From Psettodes erumei (lineage: Eukaryota; Chordata; Actinopteri; Pleuronectiformes; Psettodidae), in NCBI GenBank assembly GCA_016785225.1, contig JAFBJZ010000665.1, positions 248,001-312,000 of the forward strand: a DNA stretch of 64,000 nucleotides, given 5' to 3'. Numbering within the stretch: position 1 is the stretch's first letter; every line of letters begins with the position of its first letter. Shown one piece after another: positions 32,073 through 42,600 of this stretch. The translations under genes and the position numbers were made by a program. The notes below the pieces were generated by a model, which was given only the letters and a program-made list of their open reading frames with translations, was not told the origin of the DNA and made no database searches.

Positions 32073-32201
32073 TGTTGATTTTAATCATTTTATATTCTTG
32101 TTTTACTTTGCATTAAAAGGGAGTAACTCAACAACATATGGTCTCTGTGTTCATTGCATGACACTGAATTGTCCAGTGAGCTCTTCCTGGATTGGTCACT
32201 G

Positions 32202-32270
32202 CTCCAGATAGATAGATCAATCAATACTTTATTTATCCTGAGGGAAATTAGGGAAATTTAAGATAATCAC
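32202..32270. mobile_element. Teleost LINE-type 3' tail fragment with (TAGA)n
   Basis: AGATAGATAGATC followed by AATACTTTATTTATCCTGAG and GGAAATTA matches a very common teleost motif, a TAGA repeat joined to ACTTTATTGATCCC and GGGGAAATT. I know this as the tail of a fish LINE family. Only the tail is present. Confidence 0.55.
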
Positions 32271-32329
32271 ACCTTCTCTTCCTGAGAGGTACAAGTCTCT
32301 CTCACTTGCACAGGGGCCCCTGTGATTGT

Positions 32330-32600
32330 TTTTGCATTTTTGCCTCATTAGTGGTTCGCCTCACAGTAAGAAGGTTCTCAGTTCAAACCCCGGTTTGGTT
32401 CCTTTCTGTGTGGAGTTTGCATGTTCTCCGTGTGTCTGCGTTTTCTCCAGGTTCTCCAGCTTCCTTATACATGCGGGTTAGGTTGATTGCTGTTGTTTGT
32501 CTCTATGAGTCAACCCTGTGATAGACTGGTGACCTGTCCAGGGTGGACCCCTCCCTCACTGAACGTCAGCTGGGATTGGCTCCAGCACCCTTGTGTCCCT
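32330..32600 (+). mobile_element. tRNA-derived SINE-like teleost repeat
   Basis: AGTGGTTCGCCTCACAGTAA, then GAAGGTTCT, a B-box-like GTTCAAACCCCGG, TGTGTGGAGTTTGCATGTTC, and later GTCTCTATGAGTCAACCCTG, TGATAGACTGGTGACCTGTC and CAGCTGGGATTGGCTCCAGC follow in the order of a high-copy fish SINE. The copy has small deletions and substitutions and looks old. Confidence 0.75.
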
Positions 32601-32857
32601 GCCCTCAAGATGATAAATATTACTCAGTCTTACATTTTTACCAGAGTGAATCAGACTCCTTATGTGTTTAATCACTGCATGTTGAGTCCTGGCAGTGATG
32701 TCGACTGTCTCAAATTCTGTTTTTCAGTTTTGTAGAAATTATTGTTTTGGATATGGAACTGGACATTTAAAAGGCATCATGATCGTCTTCGGTAAACGTC
32801 ACACTGATGATCAGAGTAAATCCCCGGGATAATACTCACTGTGTGGGGCGCATATCG

Positions 32858-32872
32858 TCACTAGAGGGCAGG
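32858..32872 (+). promoter_or_regulatory. CTCF-like motif downstream of vps26b
   Basis: TCACTAGAGGGCAGG matches the CTCF core CCACTAGAGGGCAG at all but the first position, on the + strand, between the vps26b poly-A signal and the presumed arhgap32 first exon. Confidence 0.35.
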
Positions 32873-33213
32873 TTTGGATCAATTCCTTTATGAAGCACAT
32901 TCTCTGGCAAATCACAAACTAATTTGTGGAATTTAAGGTCATCGTTTAAGTTCCATCACTTGAGGGGTAACAGATTATGAATGATGAGGGGTTGTCTAGA
33001 CATTTGTACCAATGATAAAATACAGTTATTACATCTGCCTCACTGTGCATCTGTAATTTTGTTCTTAAGAAAATCTGGGTGTAGAGCAGCCCAACAAAGA
33101 TCGCAAGCAAAGTTTTTTTTTTTGCCTCAGAAATAAATAAGAAACTTATCACTGCTGAGGCAAATCTTATGCTTTCATGCAGAGTGCAGAGAGCGAAAAC
33201 TGTCTCAAATGTC

Positions 33214-33807
33214 TCATTCATCATGTTCAACAGGGAGTGAAGCTCTAGCAGTTGAATAGATGGAGCAAGAATGATATGGTGGCATGCTATTTTGTGATGA
33301 ATGTGCTTTCTTGATAGAAAACCGTGGTAACTGTTCCTGAATGAATTCAGAGGGAAGTGGTGCATCTGTCACAGCAGGCTTCATCTGAAATTCCTTCTGT
33401 TCAACAGACAGGGTGATGGCATAGTGGTGCAAGAAAAGATGGACGTCAACCATTTCCATGAGACAGACACACCTACGAGATCGATTCAATTCAGCAGTGT
33501 GGAAAACAGCTGAAGAAGAATCTTTTCCATGTACAAATGATGGTGAATCCTGTGCCAGAGACTGAAGTCAGGGACACAAATACAGAAAACCTTTGCTGAG
33601 CAGTGATCTTTTGGCTTGTGGCCTCAAGTCATCTTCACTTATATCCCCAGGCTGAGGCACTCTGTCACCGAAGCCTGCGAGGTCGTGAACTAAAACAGGC
33701 CCTGGATCATCTGTCTGACAAAAGCAGCAGTAGGAGCAAGGAGGTGAGATCGTGTGACCAGGTTTAAATTTCCTCCTCACTTCGTTAGACTCTCCTTTAG
33801 AACCTCA
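33214..33807 (-). pseudogene. Coding-textured minus-strand stretch with one in-frame stop, unrecognised
   Basis: Read on the minus strand, one frame is open for about 78 codons (33804-33571), interrupted by TGA at 33568-33570, then open for 117 codons to a stop at 33214. Segments such as TDDPGPVLVHDLAGFGD, VPQPGDISEDDLRPQAKRSL and DAPLPSEFIQEQLPRFSIKK have balanced composition, unlike the repeat-driven frames elsewhere. A polypyrimidine tract and CAG precede the TDDPGP segment, so it might be an exon. I do not recognise the family. It may be a decayed gene, a diverged exon or chance. Confidence 0.25.
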
Positions 33808-34189
33808 CTGGAATATGAGGATTTTTTTTAAATGATCAAACCAGCCATTTGGACTGCAATGAGTTCCCCAAATTAAAACACTGCTATTAATAGAATGAAG
33901 TTATGATACCTAAAAATTAAAAACAACATGCATGGAACTGATGATCATGCCTGCTCAAAAAGTAAAATGTGTTCTGGAACATTCCTGTATACAGCACTGT
34001 TTCAGACCATTGATAACTGGGAACGCCTTGCATGGATGGCTCACATCAGGCCTTTGGACATGATAGAAAATGAAAATTGATCTGGTATAGGTTTAATTCT
34101 CCATTTTCCACATATGACACAGCCTCTGTTCAGTTCAGAAGGATCATCTTCATAGAAACACAAGGGCAGCTGTGTCCTGGACTTGAATC

Positions 34190-34222
34190 ACACTGCCTTT
34201 ACACTGCCTTTACACTGCCTTT
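34190..34222. repeat. Perfect 3 x 11-bp tandem repeat
   Basis: ACACTGCCTTT is repeated three times without error. Confidence 0.97.
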
Positions 34223-34699
34223 GTCTGTGCATGTGACTCAAACAGCTCAAAATCATCTTCCTTGCTAACAGTGGTGCAGTTTTCAGGTTAAATGACGAGT
34301 CATTTGTGTCGAAAGTAATTGTAATCTTGGAGGGACAGTGAAGGCTGTGGTATTGGCTGCTTGTTGACCATCATGCCACAAAGCTCATGTTTTAGTCAAA
34401 ATAAACACAAAAGATATCAATGTCAGTATCAACATTGGTCCTCATTTACGTAGTGGGACTGTTGTTTTGCTTTAGAAATGTAACTATTGCATGATCTTTT
34501 TTTCACCTAAGGAGCTAAGAAATATCAACGTTAAATAAAAGGTCCGAAATAATCTAATTCACAGCCAGATAGGCGGCCCCACGTCGTGGCAACCCAAAAT
34601 CCATTTCGTTTCATCCCAGTATCTCTGTCGACGGCTCACTCATGTCTAACATTTCCGACGGCACGTGAAGGCGGCACAGAGATAGCGCTGCTCCTCCGC

Positions 34700-35178
34700 T
34701 CCAGCTCCACTCAGTATCCAGTCAGAGGTGTGCTCTCCACCGGCTCACATACGAACGAGCCTCTCTGCGAGATTTAACCTGGAAATAAGGTCCCGCGACT
34801 CCAGAGAAAGGCGCATTTAGTCAGAAGTTTGTTACGAAAGTGAAGGGCTCTTTTGGGAAGATAGAAGTATTGTCTTTTTTCCCTCCAGAGCAGCAAGAGC
34901 GACTGACCGAACGTTGCCTGTGAGCGCTGTTGTCCTGGGGGAGCCTTTTTTGTTTGGGGTTAACCTAACTGTGAACACGACCGCTGGCGCGTTTTTCCCC
35001 CTCCAGCGCGGAGAGTAATTGGAAAGAAAATATCCGAAATAGTTTCGGCTTGACGTGTTCGAGTGTGCCGGGGTGAAAGCTGCGATGAAGAGGGAATTGA
35101 ACAGCGGTGAAGCGCCAGACGGAGACAGCGAAAGCTAAGCTCATCTCAGCGACCGCAGCCCCGACCACAAAAATACAG
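34700..35178 (+). other. arhgap32: Candidate noncoding first exon of arhgap32, with promoter region
   Basis: This is a GC/CpG-richer block (about 34560-35300) in otherwise AT-rich DNA. It ends in a good splice donor, ATACAG|GTACTT, at 35178/35179. It lacks a long open frame and contains one small upstream frame (35085-35138). The next + strand exon with a clean acceptor and a conserved reading frame is the arhgap32 start exon at 50842, so a noncoding first exon with a 15.7 kb intron is the simplest reading. The 5' boundary is a guess; no TATA box is seen. Confidence 0.45.
35085..35138 (+). other. Upstream open reading frame in candidate arhgap32 5' exon, 17 codons
   Basis: An ATG in GCTGCGATGA context opens a frame reading MKRELNSGEAPDGDSES, then TAA. 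It lies wholly inside the candidate first exon. If the exon is real, it would precede the main start codon in the transcript. Confidence 0.3.
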
Positions 35179-35327
35179 GTACTTTTACTTGAACTCAGCA
35201 CGTTCGCGCTCTGCGGTCCGCGTCTGACTGCGATCCCTCCGCGTTGCTTCGCCAGATAACGTTGCGAACAGCTGCACTCGGTGTTTAGCGGCGAGACGGT
35301 GGGAATCGCCTCATGTTAAACGGCGCG

Positions 35328-35392
35328 CATGTGTCTGTATGTGTGTGTGTGTGCGCGCGTGCGCGTGTGTGTTTGTGTGTGCGCGTGCGCGA
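35328..35392. repeat. Alternating TG/CG tract, Z-DNA-prone
   Basis: TG runs are interspersed with GCGCGCGTGCGCG and GCGCGTGCGCG blocks. They form a nearly continuous purine-pyrimidine alternation about 150 bases after the candidate arhgap32 first-exon donor. Confidence 0.85.
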
Positions 35393-35399
35393 GTGAGTG

Positions 35400-38300
35400 A
35401 AGGGGGCACTGGTCAAAGCGAGAGTCCGTCTGCCCGGCTCGTCACGGATTGCGTGGAGTTGGCTAATCCTCCCGTGGTGAGAGAATCGTACGCAGAATCC
35501 CCTTCAAAAATGTGGCAATTTAACAACGCTCCGATCTCTGCGCTGCTCTTTCTGAACACACATATAAGAACAGCATTTCAGTGATACTCACTGTTTTTTT
35601 TCTTGTTCGGGCGTAAACAAACACGATAACATCATCATAATAAAAAATAGCCTCTAATTATACGCATTTATTGGTGAATCAGATGATGCGTTGACGTGAA
35701 AACTGTATGGAGCCTTGTTAGGTGATCATCAAGTGAGTGACATTAACATTAAACTGCTGTATTATTTAGATAGATAGATAGATTACTAGAGATAGATAGA
35801 TTAATAGAGAATCATTCATGGCGTCCTCAACATGTGAGAGATGCACATGCAGAGGGCCTGTGAGCTGACCCAGCTCTGGTTCAGCCAGGCTGCAGTTCAT
35901 TTACTGAATTTTTTTATTTCTTTTTTTAAAAAAAAAATCTCCCAACATTAGCACCTTCACTGGAACATGTGCCACGGTTTCGGTGCAGAGGAGGAGAGCC
36001 TGTGGAGGCATTCTCTTTTTTAAAACGGTTGCATTTGAAATGTAAATACTTGATTAGGTGTGACCCATGTGGGACCGTCTGAAAGCTCCCCACTCCCTCG
36101 CACGTTATTCGATCCACGGTTCCAGCAGTTCTCTCATGCTTCATTCCCTGTGTTAGATTACCATTTAATCAGATATGCATGGAGGCCTTTAATCCTAATT
36201 TAACTAGGCAAACCAGCTACGAACGGGTTCATAACCAGGTTGCTCAACAGTGCTGCGCAGCATCATCGCTGAGGCGTTTAGGTAGGGCCTTTGATCAAAG
36301 TTTTGGCAGGAAAGTGTTTTCAGGCTTCTCCCTTGTGCAACATTTCCTGGTCAGCGTGACTAATCGTCAGCGACCTGCCTATAAAACCCATGACATCGCC
36401 GCTCCAACGTGATCGGGGCTTTTTGCAGTTTACAAGTCACGGTTCGTTACGAGTGTTGCTGTCGGGGTTATGGGGCGGTGCAGTGCCCGTCCCTCAGTGC
36501 ACACGTTTAATGTGCGGATTTGTGAAAACAAACGCTACCATCTTCTCCGCGTTTGCACAACTGTGCTGCCATTCCCGGCGCTTTAGCCCGTCACAGTTTG
36601 TGAAATGAAGCAATGAGCCCTGCGCCGGCTTTCGTGACGGCCGAATATTTACAGGCACGGTTGCACGGCGGTGCAGCGAGTTGCCGTGTTTTTCCTGAAG
36701 GGGTGATGTGTGAATTGGAGCGGTCGGACCTGTTCTTCGGGAGGAGGAAATCCGATTCTTCTTCATGAAATGTGATATTGCGGCGTGGAGAGCGGCGACC
36801 GCAGCCAGAGTGGGCCGCGTCACGTCCAGCCCTTGTGTCACTGGGTTGCTCGCACAGCGAGACGAGACGGTCATCTTAACAATCAGGTCGCGTGACAATT
36901 ACACGGCGTTTCTCCTGCCCGGAGTGCTGCACACGTCGGCAGAAGGGGTCATTTCGTGCATTTGCTCATTTCAATTAGTATGTCTTGTCTTTTGTTGCAC
37001 TGCAGAATAACTGCTTCACTTGGCGGTTTAAGCCGTGATTCACGTACACCGGTGTTGTAATTGCAGTCGTGTGAAGTGTTGTTCTCGTGGCTGACGCAGC
37101 ACAAATGACAGATTTCATTGTTCCTCCATTGTTATTTTTTTTGAGCTGAGAAGAATTTTCCAGGTAAATAGATAAAACAGAGATGCTAATAAGCAGAAAC
37201 CCCTCATCAAACGCCACATAGTGGATTCTTTTGTCTGACTGAACGCTGCCTGATGTCGACCACAGGTGATCAGCGCCAACAAACCAGCTCTTCTGCTCTT
37301 TGTGTTCCACGTTTGTTAAAGCAAATAAGTGCGACCTGTTTAATGGGACGGCTGGGATGTGAACACAGACGGCGAGTTTGAGAGAGTGGGAGCCGTGCAG
37401 CCTTCTTGTGAACCCAGGCCCGAGTGTAACTGCAGGTTTATTGGCATTAAGATACACAGCGAGTTGGCTCGTCCTTTGCTTTGAACCGAGTCTGTGCAGA
37501 ACGGGGAGAAGGCAGGTTAGCGTGACGTGCTAGAATACAGAAAAAGTGGTTTAATTTGTGGCCGCTGTTCATATGTGGGATTAAAAGGAGTGCAGACATT
37601 ACCAAGGAAAGGTACTCGATGGAAGCGAGCGAGCAAGACTAATGCTGCTGATACAAGTTTGGACAGGCGGCCGCAGCTGAGAAAACAACGCTCTCTGCGG
37701 CGCAACAGATAAGACTCCAACCGTTTCAGATTCCCTGCGACGGGAACTTCAGGATTAGCCGTATCGTAACAGACAGCGGGGGCGAGTATTTGTAGCTGCT
37801 GATGCAAATCTGGGAGACCGCGGCCCATTTGTCACACAAGTAAAGCTGTTGCATCCGAGGCTGAGCCGGCGCTTTGTGCGAGCCGACGAGGAAGGCCGAT
37901 AACGCCGGAGGCGGCGGAAAAGTGCGAGCGTTCCCAGCAGAGGGTGGAGGTGCAGCAGCGCGGGAGGAAAGGTTCTCGCGCGTGCACGTTAGTTTTTGGC
38001 GAGGCGGTGACACTTGTTGAGCAAAAAGACGTTAGCTAGCAGCCGGCTGTTCATTTAGAAATGTTTCAGGAATTACCTTCGTCGCCACACCGTCAGCGTT
38101 CATTTACTTCAGTTAATGAGAAAAGTCACATTTCTTCATATGATATGCACTCTTACTATCTGTCAGCTGTGTGTGAGGCTGGCAGCTTTGTGTGAGGATA
38201 AGACCAACCTGTCGGGGCACGTGGAATACATTTATTTCCCAGATATGCACGTGGATTCCCTTCCAAGCAGCACGTCTGCCGTAACGCCACCGTTGCTCTT

Positions 38301-38470
38301 CCTGGACCAGCGCTGATCCTGAATCTGCGATCAGTGTGGCCTTCTTCTTCTTCCAACCTCTGTACTGTCGTGACAGCACAGTTACCTCTCAGGTGTTTGA
38401 GTGGATCTGGATATGTAGCGTACGTCACACAAAATAATGCAATGTTTGTTTGGAAAGAGAAAAGACGGAG
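35400..38470. other. arhgap32: Probable arhgap32 5' intron, no exon seen
   Basis: It contains a GATA-type array at about 35765-35805 and moderately CpG-rich stretches (36.4-36.9 kb, 37.6-38.0 kb). No conserved protein segment was recognised on either strand. Confidence 0.45.
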
Positions 38471-38576
38471 CCCTCTCTTCCCATCTCCCCTCTTCTCCTC
38501 ACCTCTCCTCTCTTTCCTTTCCTCTCCTCTCCTCCTCCTCCTCCTCCTCCTCTCCTCTCTCCCCTCCCATCCCCTC
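38471..38576. repeat. 106-bp polypyrimidine tract with (CTC)n core
   Basis: The + strand is almost purely C/T for 106 bases (only a few A), with a (CTC)n core at about 38529-38550, and it ends in CAG. It is a homopurine-homopyrimidine tract able to form triplex DNA and also resembles a strong 3' splice site. Confidence 0.85.
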
Positions 38577-39559
38577 AGGCAGCCTGTATAAGTAGGGGTT
38601 TAAGTAATGGCACAAAGTGGTGTGAACTTGGCCAAGGTCACTTCCACTTTAGCTCTGTGTTTTTGTATTCATGGAGCGGTAGTAGAACCTGTTGTTGTAG
38701 ATAACATCTTCAAATCCTCCTGCAGTAGTTCTTTACCCGTGAAACTCCACCACTTTGGTCCAGAATGACATCTCTCCACGCCTGTTGAATGGACTACCTA
38801 TAAATGCAGATGTTAAATGTGGTGTGGTGAGTGTGTGGTGATTGGCAGAGAAGGGTAATCTCTGACGGCGGTGATTTGTCATCTGGGGCTACCCGGACAT
38901 GTCTTGACAGCGATCGGATGGATTGCAGTGAAATTTGGTTCAGGAATTCATGATGAACTGCAGCGACAGTTCTTTTCATTATCTATTAATCTAAACTAAT
39001 CCTTTGGTCTATTAACAAAGGAAAGAACCAAATCCACATCAATGAGAACCTTGAACTAGCGGACGTTTGGCATTTTGATTAACTGATCATCAATAAAGGT
39101 GATCAACAAATCATTTGTGGTTTATGACCAAATAGCTGCAAAACTAATAGCCTTTCCATCAGCTCCAGCTGTAGTCTGCGCTGCTTGATAGCTAACAGGC
39201 CAAACTACATGCTAACATGTTGACGTTAGCATACCGTTGTGCATATTTGATCAAGCTCGCGTTAGCGGTTAGCTCGAAGCAGCACCGTGCCTTCGGGCCA
39301 GGTTTGTGTGTCGGGCTGTGCGACCACAGTGTAAGAGGTTCTTTCTGACAGCGTTTGCGTTTGTCGGGCCGTCGATCCACTGACCTCGATCTGGGTTGTG
39401 CTTTTTTAACGAAACAGTGTCTTTTTGTTTGCGTTCCGGCGTCACGGCACCTTTTACGACGGCGGTGCGACGGTGCTGGATGCCGGTGTTAGCGTGATGA
39501 CCTGTGTCACGTGTGTCAGGTGTTCCAGCTGCTTAACAGTCTTCTTCTTTCTTTTGCAG

Positions 39560-39690
39560 CGGAGATGCTTCCCCTGCACCAAGGGTTACTAAGGGTTACT
39601 TATACCGTTCAGGTGGTGAAATGGCCGTGATTCCCTCGAACATAACGCAGAACATTTTCTCTGTAGCTTTAATAAAACTAAATCTGAGTT
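39560..39690 (+). other. Cryptic or alternative exon candidate with strong acceptor and AATAAA
   Basis: CTTCTTCTTTCTTTTGCAG ending at 39559 is a very good 3' splice site. After it comes a perfect 10-bp tandem (AAGGGTTACT twice), a possible donor CAG|GTGGTG near 39613, and AATAAA at about 39670. It could be an alternative terminal exon or part of a non-coding RNA; no conserved protein is encoded. Confidence 0.2.
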
Positions 39691-39699
39691 TGGCAGATG

Positions 39700-42600
39700 T
39701 TTGGATTTTGCTTTGTGTGCACAGTCATTTCATTAGAAAGGCAGTTATAAAGGTGTATGGGGTTTGTTGAAATAAACAGTAACACACATGAAAATAAAAC
39801 AGTGTGCAGTCCGACTGTCCTCTTTCCCCTTTACGTAACCAACCGCCTTGTTTTGTTTTCCCGTCGTGTACATGAAACCCTCCTGCACTCTCAAAGCTCT
39901 CCTTGTTTGTCTCCGTCCTCGGCGGCCACGCACAAAGCCAGACGCGACCCCTGACCCCCCGACGGGGTTACTGACGCGCTGTGCGGGGCCGAGCGTCCAT
40001 TGCGATTCCTCTCCGCACGTTCCGTTTATTATGCATAACGCATACGCCGCCGGCCCACACGTCCATAGAGCCACACGCTCTCCAGGCTTAGCGTGAGAAA
40101 GCATCTGGCTCCGAGCTCGGTGCGCAGCTCCGGGCCTCTGAGGATGCCGTGACATTCCCAAAGGAGATTCCATTCCCCCGTAAACAATCCTGGCATTGAC
40201 ACAGCCGCTGATTAGCGAGTTGCCAGGGCATTCCCACAATGGCCCAGCGGAGGATAATGAGATCAGATCGACAAAATGGAGCTCTCATTCAGGACCGGGT
40301 TGGCAGCGAGTTGCGTGAAAACCAACTTGGAAAGCTTGAGGGAAGCCATGTAGCTGAGAGTTTAGCCCGCCGCCTTCCCGAACTGTGTGGAATTTGAGCA
40401 GATTGTTGTGACGACGGGCTGAAAGCATCCAGAGAGCGCTGCGAGCTGCCAGAGCCGCGCTGCGAGCAAGATTTATCTGCCGCTCTCCGCCTGACATCGC
40501 GACTGCGCTGCTGCAAATGTGTCCCGTTTTTCTGGTTGGGTGAGGGATGGCGGCTGAATCGTCAGCTTGCGGGTGATGTACCTGCAGCAAGATAACAGTC
40601 AGTCATGGCAGCACGCAGGTAGAAAAAAGCATGATTCAGCAGTTTCCTGTTTGGTGTCATGTTGATGCGTAACCAATAACCAAATATTACAGTGTAATGT
40701 GTCGTGGCCTATTTGGGACTTTTGTGTTGGTGCACACACAAAACAATAATAGTAATAATAAAATACTGAGTGGGACACCGGTTACCATGACGACAGCAGA
40801 AGCTTCGAGGCATTCGGGTCAGCCTGACCTTTGTGATCACACGTAACACTTTACTGTAAGCCCCTGTAATCAACAGTACATAAACAGGAACAGTGGTTAA
40901 TAATGGACTGTGCCGACAATGAGCAGAACAGAGCGACGCGCAGCCGGAACATAAAACGGCGTCAGCAGATGATGAGCTGGACCCGCGTGGAGCGCACGCC
41001 GCCGTCCCACGCCTGAGCTCGGGTTCATCCGGGCCCACGCCAGCTCAGCGTCAGGGTTGACCTCTTATCCCGCGGTGGTGAGCGCACACCTTCGCAGGGC
41101 GGCGTGGTCGCGTGTCAGGACGGACCTTCCGTCGCTTTCTCGCGTCAGACCTTTCACATTCAGTCGACAGGTTTCGGCCTCCGTGTCGTTCGGCCCCGGG
41201 TCGTCAGACAGCGACGGCCCAGTCGTCTGGTGGGTCACACTGTATGTTCACTGGGAGCCCACTTTCAACACCCCCCCCCATTAACCCTTCCCCATTCCTT
41301 TAATTAGGTTGATGGTTGTCATGATGTCTGGCTGCATTAAGGTCACATCCACTGTCAGTATCTTATTTGTACTGGCACTAACTCGCAGTGAGCGTGCTGT
41401 GGCGTGTTGTTTTTGTCGAGGGTCCATGTTGAACCCGAGCTCCATGCACCTGGGCTGAAGTCTGCAGGTGGACATGAAGCTATCGTTTCGTTTCACAGCG
41501 TGCTGATTTCCCTCGCGGTGCATGCACGTTTAACTCTCACGACTTGCAGGCGATCACGTCTCTGGATGACCACGGGGAATATCCGACGCCCCCCCCCTCC
41601 CCGTAACGTTTCACAGGGAACCAAAACAAAGCAATGAAACTGGCTGGAAGCGGGGGGCGTGGCCTGTCAGTGGGATCAGCTGCAACCCTTTCACGATGCA
41701 GTGAGTCATAGTTTCGGCGCTGAATTGAACAAAATGAGCTCGGGGGTGTTTTTAATGAGGGAACGACACAACTTCACTCTCCGACCCTGAAATGCAGAGC
41801 CGTGAAGTTGACTGAAACGCAGCGGCCCTCCGCGGACAGACGCGTATTCATTCGATGAAGGTGAACTGAATGAACGAGGTCGCTCTCCTCACGTCCAGGT
41901 CTCCAGAGTCTGAAGACTGGAGACTGGAGAGGAGGCATCAGGTGACAAGCCCGAGGACTCGGATAAAAACACGGTGGGGAGAAAGAATGGCGAGGGCAGC
42001 GAAGCATCGATTTTTGTCTCGAGTTCATCCCGGGACGGCTCGCATGTCCCGGCCCGGGACATGTGGACGTCCATATGTCTGGCCTTTCTTTTTATAGTTA
42101 TTTGGAATAGGGTTCGCTTACCAGATGAATTGACATCTGAGGAATCATTTGAGAGGTTGACGATGTTTCCCGTTAATCTTTCATGTTATTTATTTTATAA
42201 TTCCTTTGCGTGTGGCAGCATTTTAAAAACCGCGGCGCTCGTCTCGGTGCTGGTGTCACTCAGGGATGCTGAGCAGACTGCCTGCTCATGGCCTAATTCC
42301 CGCAAAGCCAAATTACCTCCTGAATATGCTGCGCTGAAGGAATTAGGGTCATGGTCAGCATCGCGCCGGTTTGGTCGCTACATGAGCGGAGCGGCGCGCC
42401 GCGGCGTTCCTCTGGGGTTTCACCCGGCTGAGGACGTACAGCGATGTGTGTGTGTGTGTGTGTGTGTGGACGCTGCTCTAAAGGCCTCACATGTTCCCGC
42501 GGAGATGAGCTGACACTCGTGACCCCGCAGCTTCCGCGCGGCCGTGATGCGCGCAGGTCTGCAGCGCGACGCGGCAGCCGCGGCAAACGTTCCCTCTTTT

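Larger units (their letters stand above)
29323..32090 (+). other. vps26b: vps26b 3' untranslated region (inferred extent)
   Basis: About 2.7 kb of AT-rich non-coding sequence follows the stop codon. It includes a GA/GT run near 29400, a 30-base T tract at 30745-30774, a possible early AATAAA near 31624 and a canonical AATAAA at 32067-32072 followed by a T/GT-rich stretch. The distal signal is the better candidate. The extent is an inference. Confidence 0.45.
32600..34560. other. vps26b-arhgap32 intergenic interval
   Basis: This AT-rich interval holds a CTCF-like motif at 32858-32872, a minus-strand coding-textured stretch (33214-34372, listed separately) and a perfect 3 x 11-bp tandem at 34190-34222. 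No intact gene was recognised. Confidence 0.45.

Noticed and set aside
32375..32400. B-box-like GTTCAAACCCC as a tRNA gene
   Set aside because: No cloverleaf can be drawn and the surrounding words belong to a teleost SINE. It is the tRNA-derived head of that repeat.
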